A DNA stretch of 42,198 nt from Blautia sp. (GTDB taxonomy: Bacteria > Bacillota > Clostridia > Lachnospirales > Lachnospiraceae): assembly GCA_023667395.1 (NCBI GenBank), contig JAMPAC010000001.1, forward strand, positions 38,615 through 80,812, written 5' to 3'. Within the stretch, counting starts at the first letter, position 1. Each line of letters begins with the position of its first letter. A program made the translations under genes and the position numbers. The notes under the pieces are model-generated. The model was not told where the DNA came from. It worked only from the letters and a program-made list of their open reading frames with translations, and did not search any database. Positions 23,528-31,471 of the stretch are shown piece by piece.

Positions 23528-24119
23528 ATCGCTTCCATTCCTCTTTCATAAGCCTGAGTGCTTTACCCCTGTGACTGACCTCATTCTTTTCCGCCTCTGT
23601 CAGTTCCGCCGTGGTTTTCCGGAATTCCGGAACATAGAAGATGGGATCGTATCCGAAACCGTTTTCTCCCTTTTCCTCATAGCCGATCCGCCCCTCTATT
23701 GCCGCCCTCACCGTCAGTTCCCCGCCATCCGGCAATACTGCGGCAATGGCGCATACAAAGCGGGCTGTCCGCTGTTCGTCGGGAACGCCCTCCAGACGCC
23801 GGATCAGGTCGGCGTTCTTGACACGGTAGGAGGTATCTTCCCCCAGATATCTTGCGGAATAGATGCCCGGCTCCCTGCCCAGGTAATCGATCTCCAGGCC
23901 GGAATCATCCGCCATGACGATATCCCCGTCCTCCGCCAGGGATGCCACCGCCCTGGCCTTGATCAGCGCGTTTTCCTCGTAAGTGCTCCCGTTTTCCTCA
24001 ATATCCATCCGGATCCCGGCGTCTTTCATGGATACAACCTCCAGTCCGGTATCCTCCATGATCGCGCGGATCTCCCGTATCTTACCCTCATTCCCCGTTG
24101 CGAAAACAATTCGTCCCAT
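23505..24119 (-). CDS. rdgB: XTP/dITP diphosphatase (RdgB/HAM1)
   Basis: 204 residues from the ATG at 24119 (GGAGG 9 nt upstream; an in-frame ATG at 24155 lies inside the previous gene). The HAM1 signature is clear: IVFATGNEGKIREI at the start, MADDSGLEIDYLGREPGIYS for metal and substrate binding, GFGYDPIFYVPE, and SHRGKAL near the C-terminus. It removes ITP, dITP and XTP from the nucleotide pool by cleaving to the monophosphate and pyrophosphate. It lies 4 bp after the amidase-like gene and overlaps yfcE. Confidence 0.96.
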   Translation of the reverse strand: MGRIVFATGNEGKIREIRAIMEDTGLEVVSMKDAGIRMDIEENGSTYEENALIKARAVASLAEDGDIVMADDSGLEIDYLGREPGIYSARYLGEDTSYRVKNADLIRRLEGVPDEQRTARFVCAIAAVLPDGGELTVRAAIEGRIGYEEKGENGFGYDPIFYVPEFRKTTAELTEAEKNEVSHRGKALRLMKEEWKRYENITCQ

Positions 24120-24123
24120 ATTT

Positions 24124-25185
24124 CTAATCCTCCAGTCTCTGACAGCTTTCCTCAATGGCGTTTATGATGCCTTCCGCCAACCTTTCCAGATAAGCCTCCT
24201 GCTGTAACAGATTACGTTCTTTATCATTGGACAGATATCCCACGGACAGCTGCACCGCCGGAACACCGATCTCTTGCAAAATATTGTCTTCCTCTGCCGG
24301 CATCAATCCCCGGGCGCGGTTGCTGGAAGCGATAGTCACATTCCGGGTCACAATATCCGCCAGATTCACATTTCCAAAACCGGGAATGAAATACTCTTCA
24401 TTATAGTAGCACTGAATGCCATACATGCTCTCGTCCGCAGGGTTTTCCGCAGCGCCGATCCTGATATAGAAATCCGCATCCAGCTCCCTCACCAGCGTCA
24501 TTCTTTCCTCCGCGGACACTTCCACATCCTCGGTTCTGGTAAAATATAATTTTACATCGGACAACACACAATCCGCCTGAACCATTTTCGCGATCTGCAG
24601 CGCCAACTCCTTTTCTTTGTATACGTAGCTGCACAACCCGGTCTCACTGCCGCCGCCCACAGGATCTATGACTACGATAAAAGGATACATATCCCCCGGC
24701 TTACAGCCTGCCACCTCCAGAACATGGCCGTTCATGGTACTGTGGTATTCCTGCAGGCTGTCCATGGCGAATTTTAAAAGTACTCCATCCGGCTGTATCT
24801 CGTATCGTGCCTCCAAAATACCCGAAGTGTCCCCGCTGACAGCATTTTCCCCATAAAACTGCACGTCCTCGCTCCGGATGTAAACCCACAGTTCCCTCTC
24901 CATGTAGCGGTTCTCCATGATCACATCTTCCGCCCTCACATTTTCCGGCAATGGAATCACAAAACTGCCGTCGTTTTCGGTGGGACGCAGTTCCAGCGCA
25001 TGATCCGCCTGCGCAATACCGGCGCTCAGTCCCGCCTGATTCTGGGGCATATCGGCGATCACAATGGTCTTATGGGCGGAAAAATGCAGCATGACTGCCA
25101 TGGATACAATAAAAAGCACGATCCACAACGCCAGCGTGATCCTCATATTCAATTTTTCCGGATCAATCCGCTTTGTTTCCATCAT
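24124..25185 (-). CDS. Membrane-anchored amidase_3-like protein lacking zinc ligands
   Basis: 353 residues from the ATG at 25185 (AGGAG 8 nt upstream). There is one membrane helix near residues 15-33, an extracytoplasmic linker/beta region (about 40-165), then an N-acetylmuramoyl-L-alanine amidase (Amidase_3) fold. The fold is clear from FIVVIDPVGGGSETG, KEKELALQIAKMV and VPAVQLSVGYLSNDKE. However the normal DPGHGG is DPVGGG, the second ligand SIHANA is RIGAAE, and the catalytic VETGF is LSVGY. Two of the three zinc ligands and the catalytic Glu are therefore replaced; only the KEKEL Glu remains. It is probably a non-catalytic cell-wall-binding or regulatory protein. It lies between the methyltransferase and rdgB genes, overlapping the former. 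Confidence 0.85.
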   Translation of the reverse strand: MMETKRIDPEKLNMRITLALWIVLFIVSMAVMLHFSAHKTIVIADMPQNQAGLSAGIAQADHALELRPTENDGSFVIPLPENVRAEDVIMENRYMERELWVYIRSEDVQFYGENAVSGDTSGILEARYEIQPDGVLLKFAMDSLQEYHSTMNGHVLEVAGCKPGDMYPFIVVIDPVGGGSETGLCSYVYKEKELALQIAKMVQADCVLSDVKLYFTRTEDVEVSAEERMTLVRELDADFYIRIGAAENPADESMYGIQCYYNEEYFIPGFGNVNLADIVTRNVTIASSNRARGLMPAEEDNILQEIGVPAVQLSVGYLSNDKERNLLQQEAYLERLAEGIINAIEESCQRLED

Positions 25186-26353
25186 TTTCCTCACTCCTAC
25201 GCTGCACTTTACCGTGCTTCGGCGGCTTGGGTCCCAGGAACTGATAATAATACGCTTTTATCATCCCGTTGTATACCTTACGGTTCTTATCCGCTTTCCG
25301 CCCGATATCCTGCTCCGCCCGCTCATAGGCGCTGATCAGGTACATGCTCCAGGAATCCAGTTCCCGGAAACGCTGTCCCAGGGTACTGTACAGCGCGGGC
25401 AGTTTTTCCTTTTCCTGCATCCTCTCGCCATAGGGAGGGTTCGTGATCAGGAAGCCGTACTTTTTCGGATGGCTCAGCTGTTCCACGCTCCGTCTCTGGA
25501 AATGGATCAGGCCGTCCACTCCCGCAAGCTTCGCGTTCTGCCTTGCCATGGACACCATTTCATTATCAATATCATACCCCTGGATGTCGGGATCAATATG
25601 TAAATCCACCATTTCCCGGGCTTCTTCCAGGGTATCGTCCCAGTTTTGCCTTCCTATGATATGCGGCCAGTTCTGTGCCGTAAAACCCCGGTTCATGCCC
25701 GGCGCCATTCCCGCCGCCATCATGGCCGCCTCAATGGGAAAAGTGCCGCTGCCGCAAAAGGGATCCACCAGGATCCGATCCCTGTTCCAGGGTGTCAGCA
25801 TGATCAGCGCCGCCGCCAGATTTTCCGCAATGGGCGCCATTGCGGTGAGTTTCCTGTAACCCCGCTTATGTAGGGATTCCCCCGTACTGTCCAGCGCCAC
25901 GGTAACTTCATCTTTCATCAGGAAAACCCGCAGGGGAAAACTTTCCCCGCTCTCCTCGAACCACCCCGTCCGATAGACGCCTTTCAGACGTTCCACCATG
26001 GCCTTTTTCATAATGGACTGGATATCGGAGGGACTGAAAAGCCTGGATTTCACGCTGGCGGCTTTCGCCACCCAGAACTTCCCGTCCCTGGGAATATAGT
26101 CCTCCCAGGGAAGATTCCTGGTTCCCTGGAACAATTCCTCAAAGGTTTCCGCGTGAAAACTTCCGATCTTGATCAGCACCCGTTCCGCTGTGCGCAGGAA
26201 AACATTGGCGCGGCAAAGCGCTTCCTCGTCGCCCCAGAACGTGACCCTGCCGTCGGCAACCTCCGTAATGTCATACCCAAGGTCAATGATTTCTTTTTTT
26301 AAAACGGACTCCAGGCCAAAATGGCATGGAACGATCAATTCAAACTTACGCAT
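25163..26353 (-). CDS. THUMP-domain RNA guanine-N2 methyltransferase (RlmL/YpsC family)
   Basis: 396 residues. The N-terminal ferredoxin-like and THUMP RNA-binding part (about 1-155) is followed by a Rossmann methyltransferase. The latter has DPFCGSGTFPIEAAMM (SAM site, near 197-212) and the catalytic LITNPPYGERM (near 303-313). Members methylate guanine N2 in 23S rRNA using SAM; which guanine is unclear, so no symbol is given. A basic tail (PKPPKHGKVQRRSEEN) is typical of the Firmicutes form. First gene of the operon with the amidase-like gene, rdgB and yfcE; a near-consensus promoter precedes it. Confidence 0.93.
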   Translation of the reverse strand: MRKFELIVPCHFGLESVLKKEIIDLGYDITEVADGRVTFWGDEEALCRANVFLRTAERVLIKIGSFHAETFEELFQGTRNLPWEDYIPRDGKFWVAKAASVKSRLFSPSDIQSIMKKAMVERLKGVYRTGWFEESGESFPLRVFLMKDEVTVALDSTGESLHKRGYRKLTAMAPIAENLAAALIMLTPWNRDRILVDPFCGSGTFPIEAAMMAAGMAPGMNRGFTAQNWPHIIGRQNWDDTLEEAREMVDLHIDPDIQGYDIDNEMVSMARQNAKLAGVDGLIHFQRRSVEQLSHPKKYGFLITNPPYGERMQEKEKLPALYSTLGQRFRELDSWSMYLISAYERAEQDIGRKADKNRKVYNGMIKAYYYQFLGPKPPKHGKVQRRSEENDGNKAD

Positions 26354-26395
26354 AATTCTCCTCTTTCATTTTCTTTATCCGGCAAACACAGCAAT

Positions 26396-26424
26396 AGTAT
26401 ACAATTTTTTCGGAAATATGTAAA
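26396..26424 (-). promoter_or_regulatory. Promoter of the THUMP methyltransferase operon
   Basis: TTTACA (26424-26419) and TATACT (26401-26396) on the minus strand with 17-bp spacing, about 43 bp before the ATG at 26353. The -35 box touches the terminator stem of the upstream small gene. Confidence 0.75.
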
Positions 26425-26447
26425 TAGGGACACCGAAGTGTCCCTAT
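26424..26447 (-). terminator. Hairpin after the N/Q-rich gene
   Basis: A perfect 10-bp stem ATAGGGACAC / GTGTCCCTAT around a CGAA loop, 13 bp after the stop at 26461. The trailing T-run (TTTACATATTT on the minus strand) is modest. Confidence 0.6.
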
Positions 26448-26460
26448 CGCCAGGAATGCC

Positions 26461-26592
26461 TTAGTAGTTGTTGTTCTGGCTGTTCTGGTTCTTATTCTGG
26501 TTGTTGTTCTGATTCTTGTTGTTCTGATTGTTCTGGTTCTGGTTGTTCTGATTCTGATTGTTGTTCTGGTTGCTGTTCTTACAATTATCCAT
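26461..26592 (-). CDS. 43-residue Asn/Gln-rich small protein
   Basis: ATG at 26592 preceded by GAGGAAG, stop TAA at 26461. The protein begins MDNCKNSNQNNNQNQ and ends QNSQNNNY; 24 of 43 residues are Asn and 10 are Gln, with three Lys, two Ser, one Cys, one Asp and a terminal Tyr. It is low-complexity, without hydrophobic core or signal peptide. The codons mix AAC and AAT while CAG is always used for Gln, which argues for selection on protein sequence over a simple DNA repeat. The gene has its own 5' hairpin (GCCGC/GCGGC, near 26609-26622) and 3' hairpin. I do not know its function; similar short N/Q-rich proteins are prone to self-assembly, but that is inference. Confidence 0.7.
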   Translation of the reverse strand: MDNCKNSNQNNNQNQNNQNQNNQNNKNQNNNQNKNQNSQNNNY

Positions 26593-26718
26593 TTTCTTCC
26601 TCACATCCCGCCGCTCATGCGGCTTAAATACAGGAGCGTAAACATTGCCTGTGCTCCATAAAATTGTTGGTTACAGGAAGTAGTATGGCAAAACGCACAA
26701 AAATTTATACATTTTTTC

Positions 26719-26769
26719 TTAGTACTTTGGTACTATTTCCATATTGCATTTTTGTGACTAAAGTACTAC
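26719..26769. promoter_or_regulatory. Inverted-repeat operator-like site
   Basis: TTAGTACTTTGG (26719-26730) and CTAAAGTACTAC (26758-26769) are inverted copies (10 of 12 bases) 27 bp apart. The left arm is also part of its own small palindrome, AGTAC-TTTG-GTACT. The right arm overlaps the -10 box of the plus-strand promoter at 26744-26772. Confidence 0.45.
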
Positions 26770-26772
26770 AAT
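26744..26772 (+). promoter_or_regulatory. Plus-strand sigma-A promoter for candidate small RNA
   Basis: TTGCAT (26744-26749) and TACAAT (26767-26772), 17 bp apart. No plus-strand coding frame with a ribosome site follows; the next downstream feature is a terminator at 26842-26882. Confidence 0.55.
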
Positions 26773-26778
26773 AAACTT

Positions 26779-26882
26779 GTAAGAGATGAACCCCTATCAT
26801 CATCTTACTACCCCTTATATATTAATATTTATACTCCCCTCATTTTGGGCCGTCGGTTTTCCGGCGGCTCAAAATCTTTTTA
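26779..26882 (+). ncRNA. Candidate ~104-nt C-rich small RNA
   Basis: Between the promoter at 26744-26772 and a strong terminator, the predicted transcript starts with an 11-bp stem (GTAAGA-GATGA with TCATC-A-TCTTAC, one bulged base). The loop carries ACCCCTA. An AU-rich linker with ACCCCTT and TCCCCTC follows. The 3' end is a terminator: ATTTTGGGCCG with CGGCTCAAAAT, inner CGG/CCG, then CTTTTT. Exposed CCCC stretches are typical of Firmicutes small RNAs that pair with ribosome-binding sites. Prediction only; it occupies most of the 310-bp gap between the N/Q-rich gene and the DUF1700-like gene. Confidence 0.45.
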
Positions 26883-26902
26883 CGCCAAAACCGTATGGCT
26901 CT

Positions 26903-27340
26903 TTAATTCACCCAGTCCCTGAAAAATTTTACCACGCCCATCACAGCCATGATAATGATCATGGGCAGAAGTATGGGCGAAAGCAAAGACAGCAGCGACA
27001 TTACCGCGCTGAAGATCAGTACGATGATAAGGATCCCGAAAATAAGCCATATCCATACCGGCATACGCTTCCGCTGGCGTCCCTGAGGTTCCTCCGCCCC
27101 GCCGTATTCCTGGTATTCCTCCGTTCCGACAGTTTCTTCCTGGGCGCTGGCAGTGATAATGGTACGGGCGATCAGCCTGGGATCCCCCAGCGCCGCCAGC
27201 ACTTCTTCCTCGCTTCTTCCCTTGCGGACTTCCGTGTTAATATAATCCTCATAGTACCGGATATTGTCTGTGATCACATTGGCGGGCGCCTTTCCGTTCA
27301 GGGCAAGGCGCAGTTTTTCTATAAATTCCTGTCTTGTCAT
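26903..27340 (-). CDS. DUF1700/HAAS-type small membrane protein
   Basis: 145 residues from the ATG at 27340 (GGAGGAG about 11 nt upstream; an in-frame ATG at 27385 is also possible). The N-terminal HAAS-type helical module, MTRQEFIEKLRLALNG to YYEDYINTEVRKGRSEEEV and LGDPRLIARTI, is followed by an acidic linker and two close membrane helices (about 92-115 and 118-135). DUF1700 proteins are often paired with PadR-like regulators, but none is adjacent here. It follows the DUF6171 gene by 45 bp. Role unknown. Confidence 0.75.
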   Translation of the reverse strand: MTRQEFIEKLRLALNGKAPANVITDNIRYYEDYINTEVRKGRSEEEVLAALGDPRLIARTIITASAQEETVGTEEYQEYGGAEEPQGRQRKRMPVWIWLIFGILIIVLIFSAVMSLLSLLSPILLPMIIIMAVMGVVKFFRDWVN

Positions 27341-27385
27341 CCGATTTTCCACTCCTCCGCTCGTTACTGTGTCGGATCCGTCCAT

Positions 27386-27664
27386 TCATTGTGACCTATC
27401 CCATTTTCCCCAGGGGCAGGCGTTTTTTGCCACCGCAGCTTTCAGTTCCACATAACACCCGCATTTCCTGCACATGCCCTGCAGCAGCATCCCGCATTCC
27501 CTGCAAATGCCAAGCCGCTCCTCATACAGCCGCTCCGCCGCCCTGATATCCGGATCCATATTCTCAATATAGTCTTTCAGGGAGCGGAAATATTCTTCCT
27601 GATCCGCCATCTCCCTGAGCAGGCACCGTTTACAGATTCTGGGATTTTCTGTCTCCTGTTCCAT
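27386..27664 (-). CDS. DUF6171 family zinc-ribbon-like protein
   Basis: 92 residues from the ATG at 27664 (GGAG 6 nt upstream; longer in-frame starts reach 27769 but run into the tRNA-Arg flank). It has paired cysteines suited to two metal sites: CKRC near residue 12, CREC near 54, CRKCGC near 64-69 and a final Cys before PWGKWD. Between them is a helical region, EEYFRSLKDYIENMDPDIR. The family is common in Lachnospiraceae and its function is not known. Confidence 0.75.
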   Translation of the reverse strand: MEQETENPRICKRCLLREMADQEEYFRSLKDYIENMDPDIRAAERLYEERLGICRECGMLLQGMCRKCGCYVELKAAVAKNACPWGKWDRSQ

Positions 27665-27784
27665 TGTATGCTCCATTATCCGCGGCAAACACGCGAAAAC
27701 GCACCTGATAAAAAAGAAGCGGGAACGCCAATTTTTAAAGCTTTCCCGCCACTCATACCAAACGTGCATAAACGCACATACTAA

Positions 27785-27858
27785 CGTGCGTTAGAGGATT
27801 CGAACCCCCGACCTTTTGGTCCGTAGCCAAACGCTCTATCCAGCTGAGCTAAACGCAC
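27785..27858 (-). tRNA. tRNA-Arg (ACG)
   Basis: Minus-strand cloverleaf: acceptor GTGCGTT/AACGCAC, anticodon stem TTTGG/CCAAA with loop CTACGGA (anticodon ACG, read as ICG after deamination), T loop TTCGAAT. Discriminator G; CCA not encoded. Confidence 0.97.
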
Positions 27859-27880
27859 AAGTGTTACTATAACACTAAGT

Positions 27881-27909
27881 ATAATAACCTCTCCACGGCA
27901 AAAAGTCAA
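27881..27909 (-). promoter_or_regulatory. tRNA-Arg promoter
   Basis: TTGACT (27909-27904) and TATTAT (27886-27881) on the minus strand, 17-bp spacing. A small palindrome GTGTTA-CTA-TAACAC lies between it and the tRNA. Confidence 0.75.
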
Positions 27910-27918
27910 GCACTTTTT

Positions 27919-29898
27919 TTACTGCGCATTCTGTACGGAAAACAACGTTTTCTCATAATTTCTTTCCATTAAATGATTATATTGCAGGATCTGATACCGC
28001 TTTACCATTTCCTCTTCCCGCAATCCATCTATGGATCGATGGGATAGCTCAGGATATTGCTTCTGCATCTGCAATATGAATTTGTAATACGGCGGCAGAT
28101 TCACACCGGCGCATTCCATAACAGCCGCCCCGAGATAATTGGCGCTCATATCGCCATATTCCGCAAAATCCACGTCATAATTTGCCCAGATCACATAGGG
28201 CGTGATATATTTCAGAGCCTGCTGCTCTTCCTCTGTCAGGCCGCTGTCCTGAAATATGGCATGATAAAAATCGTTGTTCAGATTCGGCTGATGATCCCCA
28301 AACATGCAGATGATGACCGGTTCATCCACTCCCTGAAAATACGCGATCAATTCCTCAAAGGCGGCATCCGTCACCCGCATCAGGTTCAGGTAAGTCTCCA
28401 CATCGTAAATAAAACCCGCTTCCTCCGCGGCCGTATTGCCGATCTTCTCGACGTTCAACAGGATTTCCGTATTTCCATAATAGTCGGCATGGTTCTGTAT
28501 TGTCACATCGAAAAGGAAAAGCGGGACATTTTCCTCCTTATGTTCATACCGCCAGATGATCTCATCAAAATTGCACTTATCGGAAATAAAATTTCCCACA
28601 TAATGATATTCCGTCTCAAACCCAGTGATATCTATAAATTCTTCAAATCCCAGGTTCCGATATACGTTATCCCTGTTCCACGCGTTCCCGCCGCTGGGAT
28701 GCATGGCCATGGTATGATAGCCCTGCTCCTGAAGCACGCGCGCAAGGGAATACATTTCATGATTCACCTGCAGCTGATAGGGGATTGCGGAAGGCGCCAG
28801 AAATGCCAGGCTGTCGCCTGTCAACACTTCAAATTCCGTATTTGCCGTAAGCCCGCCCAGTATCTCCACATAAGTATTCCCTTTGATCGTATTTTCCGAC
28901 ATAGAGTCCACAAAGGGCATAAAATCCTCGGATGTTTCCAGATTGCCCAGTACGCGCAGGTCTGACCATGCCTCATTCATGATAAGGATGATATTGGGAT
29001 TATCCGTCTGATCCTCTTCCAGAACCTGATAAACCCCGTCTGTTTCTGATGCGATCTGCAGCAATGTCTTTTCCGAATATCCCTCCGGCTTTTCCATTGA
29101 CATTTCACGCATACTGATGCCAAAGTTCAGCAGGAAACCGTTCAGCGGCTCATTCACTGACACATTCCAGTAATGCCCCTGCAGTCCGTGATCCTCCAGG
29201 TAATCCGATCTGCTCCAGAAACAATAAAAGAATAAAACGTATGCCAGGGCGGCTATCGTCACCGTAATATGGTATTTTTTCCCTTTTCCGGGTATCTCGC
29301 ACCAGAAACCCAGGGCAATGAAAAAAAGGAAATAGAGGATACTGTACCATAATTCAAGCCCCATGGTCAATTTGTAATTTTTCAGAACCGAAGCCGCCGT
29401 TCCCGCAGCCATCAGGTCATTTATGCTCAGGCTGCTCCCCCGGAACTGATTGACATAATAATTGATCAGGAACAGGATCAGCAGCAGGATACCTCCCCCG
29501 CCCAGGGCAAAGCGGGAATGCTGGGACACCAGCAGCAATATGGCGTAGACCAAAAGGATGATCAGCACATTGGCGAGCACCGCCCCGCCCTGAAGTTCGC
29601 TCATATCATGAACGGGTATTTCTATCCGCTGGAACATTTTTTCAGGAATGACGAGCAGGTAGACCAAAACGGCCGGCAGCGCCAGGTATAAGTTTTTGGG
29701 CCGCGGGCAGACTATCAGCGCGCTTATGGCCAGACACAAAAAGGAAAAAATGAGAAACCGCTTATTGAGCCCATCATATAAATAGTGGAAAGATGCCGCA
29801 TACAACCCTGCGAAAACCACCAGAGCCAGCGCCAGTCTCCCCTTTCTCTTCCAGATATCTTCACCGTAGACCTTTATCCCTTGTAATATAGCATGCAA
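27919..29898 (-). CDS. LtaS-like sulfatase-fold phosphoglycerol/phosphotransferase
   Basis: 659 residues. The N-terminal half has several membrane helices (about 20-270); the extracytoplasmic sulfatase-fold domain follows. It shows NIILIMNEAWSD (metal-binding Glu), GGLTANTEFEVLTG (nucleophile Thr, as in LtaS) and CMFGDHQPN (metal-binding Asp/His). The family transfers phosphoglycerol or related groups to cell-surface polymers such as lipoteichoic acid. The start is TTG at 29898: AAGGAG sits 9 nt upstream, whereas the next upstream in-frame TTG (29916) lies before that site. Last gene of the operon with the chemotaxis and GT-C genes, 64 bp after the former. Confidence 0.88.
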   Translation of the reverse strand: MHAILQGIKVYGEDIWKRKGRLALALVVFAGLYAASFHYLYDGLNKRFLIFSFLCLAISALIVCPRPKNLYLALPAVLVYLLVIPEKMFQRIEIPVHDMSELQGGAVLANVLIILLVYAILLLVSQHSRFALGGGGILLLILFLINYYVNQFRGSSLSINDLMAAGTAASVLKNYKLTMGLELWYSILYFLFFIALGFWCEIPGKGKKYHITVTIAALAYVLFFYCFWSRSDYLEDHGLQGHYWNVSVNEPLNGFLLNFGISMREMSMEKPEGYSEKTLLQIASETDGVYQVLEEDQTDNPNIILIMNEAWSDLRVLGNLETSEDFMPFVDSMSENTIKGNTYVEILGGLTANTEFEVLTGDSLAFLAPSAIPYQLQVNHEMYSLARVLQEQGYHTMAMHPSGGNAWNRDNVYRNLGFEEFIDITGFETEYHYVGNFISDKCNFDEIIWRYEHKEENVPLFLFDVTIQNHADYYGNTEILLNVEKIGNTAAEEAGFIYDVETYLNLMRVTDAAFEELIAYFQGVDEPVIICMFGDHQPNLNNDFYHAIFQDSGLTEEEQQALKYITPYVIWANYDVDFAEYGDMSANYLGAAVMECAGVNLPPYYKFILQMQKQYPELSHRSIDGLREEEMVKRYQILQYNHLMERNYEKTLFSVQNAQ

Positions 29899-29962
29899 TC
29901 GTATATACTCCTTCAACCGTTTTCATCATACGCAGTGAATAACATACTTCCAGGCACAGGGA

Positions 29963-31432
29963 TCATCGCATATCCTGGATCTTCTGTGCGCCCTCGTTCA
30001 TTTCGTCCACGATCCTGCTGACGGAATCGACCATCCGGGAATTCTCGTCGCAGACATTGTAAGTCTCGTTGGCATGGGCGGATATTTCCTCGGTAATCGC
30101 TGAGATCGTCTGGATATTTTCCACAATATCCCCATTGGCGCGCGCCAGTTCCTCGATGATAGCCAGCAATTCCTCCGTGCGCCTGCTGGTATCCTCCGTT
30201 CCCCTGGAAATTCCCACAAAGTTATTCTTTACCACATCCGTGCTCTCAACATTCGCCGCATTGCTTCTGGTGACCACATCCACCGCCTGGGACACATGCT
30301 CCAGTTCCTGGTTGATATTTCCGATCAGGCCGGTAATATTGGTGGTAGCTGTCTGTGTCTGATTTGCCAGTTCGGCAATCTGGCCTGCCACCACGGCAAA
30401 TCCCTTACCTGCGGCTCCCGCACGGGCTGCCTCAATGGAGGCGTTCAGCGCCAGCAGACTGGTATTGTCCGCGATACTGCTGATCGCCTCAATGATGGTA
30501 TTCATCTGGCTGGTATAGGCGCCCAGTTCTTCCATTTTCGCCAATACTTCCGCATTGGCCGCCTTGGATTCTTCCACATGGCTCACGAGGACATCCATAT
30601 GTTCCCGGCCTATGGTCACTTTCTGCGCCGTATCGCTTATATTCATCTCGATCTGCGCCGCTGTCTCCTTTACCTTGCCGATATGTGCCTGTATCTGCTC
30701 GGTACGCTGCATCTGCACCTGTATGGATTCCGCCGTCTCCACGCTGCCCGTGGTCACTTCTCCCATGGCGTCATGCACCTTTGACACGGAACCTCCCAGG
30801 TCGGACATCTGTCGGGTGACCTCGGCAATATTGGTGATCATTTCCTGGGAAACCGTCAGGACATTATTCACCAGCCTTTCCGTTTCCTCCGTCTGAGCCT
30901 TGATCTGCTCCAGTTTATGCCTGTTGACCCTGGTCACTGCCACAGTCGTCATGACCATAAACACTACCGTGAGAAACGTCGCCGCCACCCTGATCTCCAC
31001 ATCGGGAATCTCAGCCGCCGTATATCCCACCGTCATCGCATGATAGGCCACAAAAGCCACGTTTCCAAAAAAGGCGAAAAGGCCGATCAGGACATTAAAG
31101 CGTACATCCATATACAGGATGATAACTATAAACATAGGAAACGCGTATGTGAAAGGCGTCGCGCTGGTGGTAGTGAAGATAACGAACAGATACAAAATGC
31201 CGTAAGTAATACCAATGATGTGTTTGATAGCGCCGCTCTCCGGGTTTTTCACAAAAATGACCCACTCAGCCACCACGGGAGCAACTGTCAGCACAGCGAA
31301 AATGGCAAAATAACCGATCGTCCTGGCCCCTTTGAACACCTCCAGCAAATACGCGAGGAACAGCACCGTGTCAATGATGGTGTGCCCTATGAGCGCTGTC
31401 CTGTTCACATACTTTTTCTCTGAAAACTTCAT
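29963..31432 (-). CDS. Methyl-accepting chemotaxis protein, membrane-sensing type
   Basis: 489 residues. The N-terminal 180 residues are mainly hydrophobic (about six membrane helices) with no sizeable extracellular sensor domain and no recognised HAMP. The long helical signalling domain follows, with the conserved hairpin tip LLALNASIEAARAGAAGKGFAVVA near residue 330-350. It presumably works through CheA/CheW, none of which is in the window. Start ATG with AGGAGG 8 nt upstream. Its location between two envelope-polymer genes is unusual and suggests that it may sense membrane or envelope state. Confidence 0.9.
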   Translation of the reverse strand: MKFSEKKYVNRTALIGHTIIDTVLFLAYLLEVFKGARTIGYFAIFAVLTVAPVVAEWVIFVKNPESGAIKHIIGITYGILYLFVIFTTTSATPFTYAFPMFIVIILYMDVRFNVLIGLFAFFGNVAFVAYHAMTVGYTAAEIPDVEIRVAATFLTVVFMVMTTVAVTRVNRHKLEQIKAQTEETERLVNNVLTVSQEMITNIAEVTRQMSDLGGSVSKVHDAMGEVTTGSVETAESIQVQMQRTEQIQAHIGKVKETAAQIEMNISDTAQKVTIGREHMDVLVSHVEESKAANAEVLAKMEELGAYTSQMNTIIEAISSIADNTSLLALNASIEAARAGAAGKGFAVVAGQIAELANQTQTATTNITGLIGNINQELEHVSQAVDVVTRSNAANVESTDVVKNNFVGISRGTEDTSRRTEELLAIIEELARANGDIVENIQTISAITEEISAHANETYNVCDENSRMVDSVSRIVDEMNEGAQKIQDMR

Positions 31433-31471
31433 GGCTTTTTCCTCCTGGTATAAATGATATCAAGATTTGGC

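Noticed and set aside
27664-27769. Longer N-terminus for the DUF6171 protein
   Set aside because: The extension would begin in the tRNA-Arg flank, lacks a ribosome site, and the ATG at 27664 has GGAG at 6-nt spacing just before the Cys motif region.
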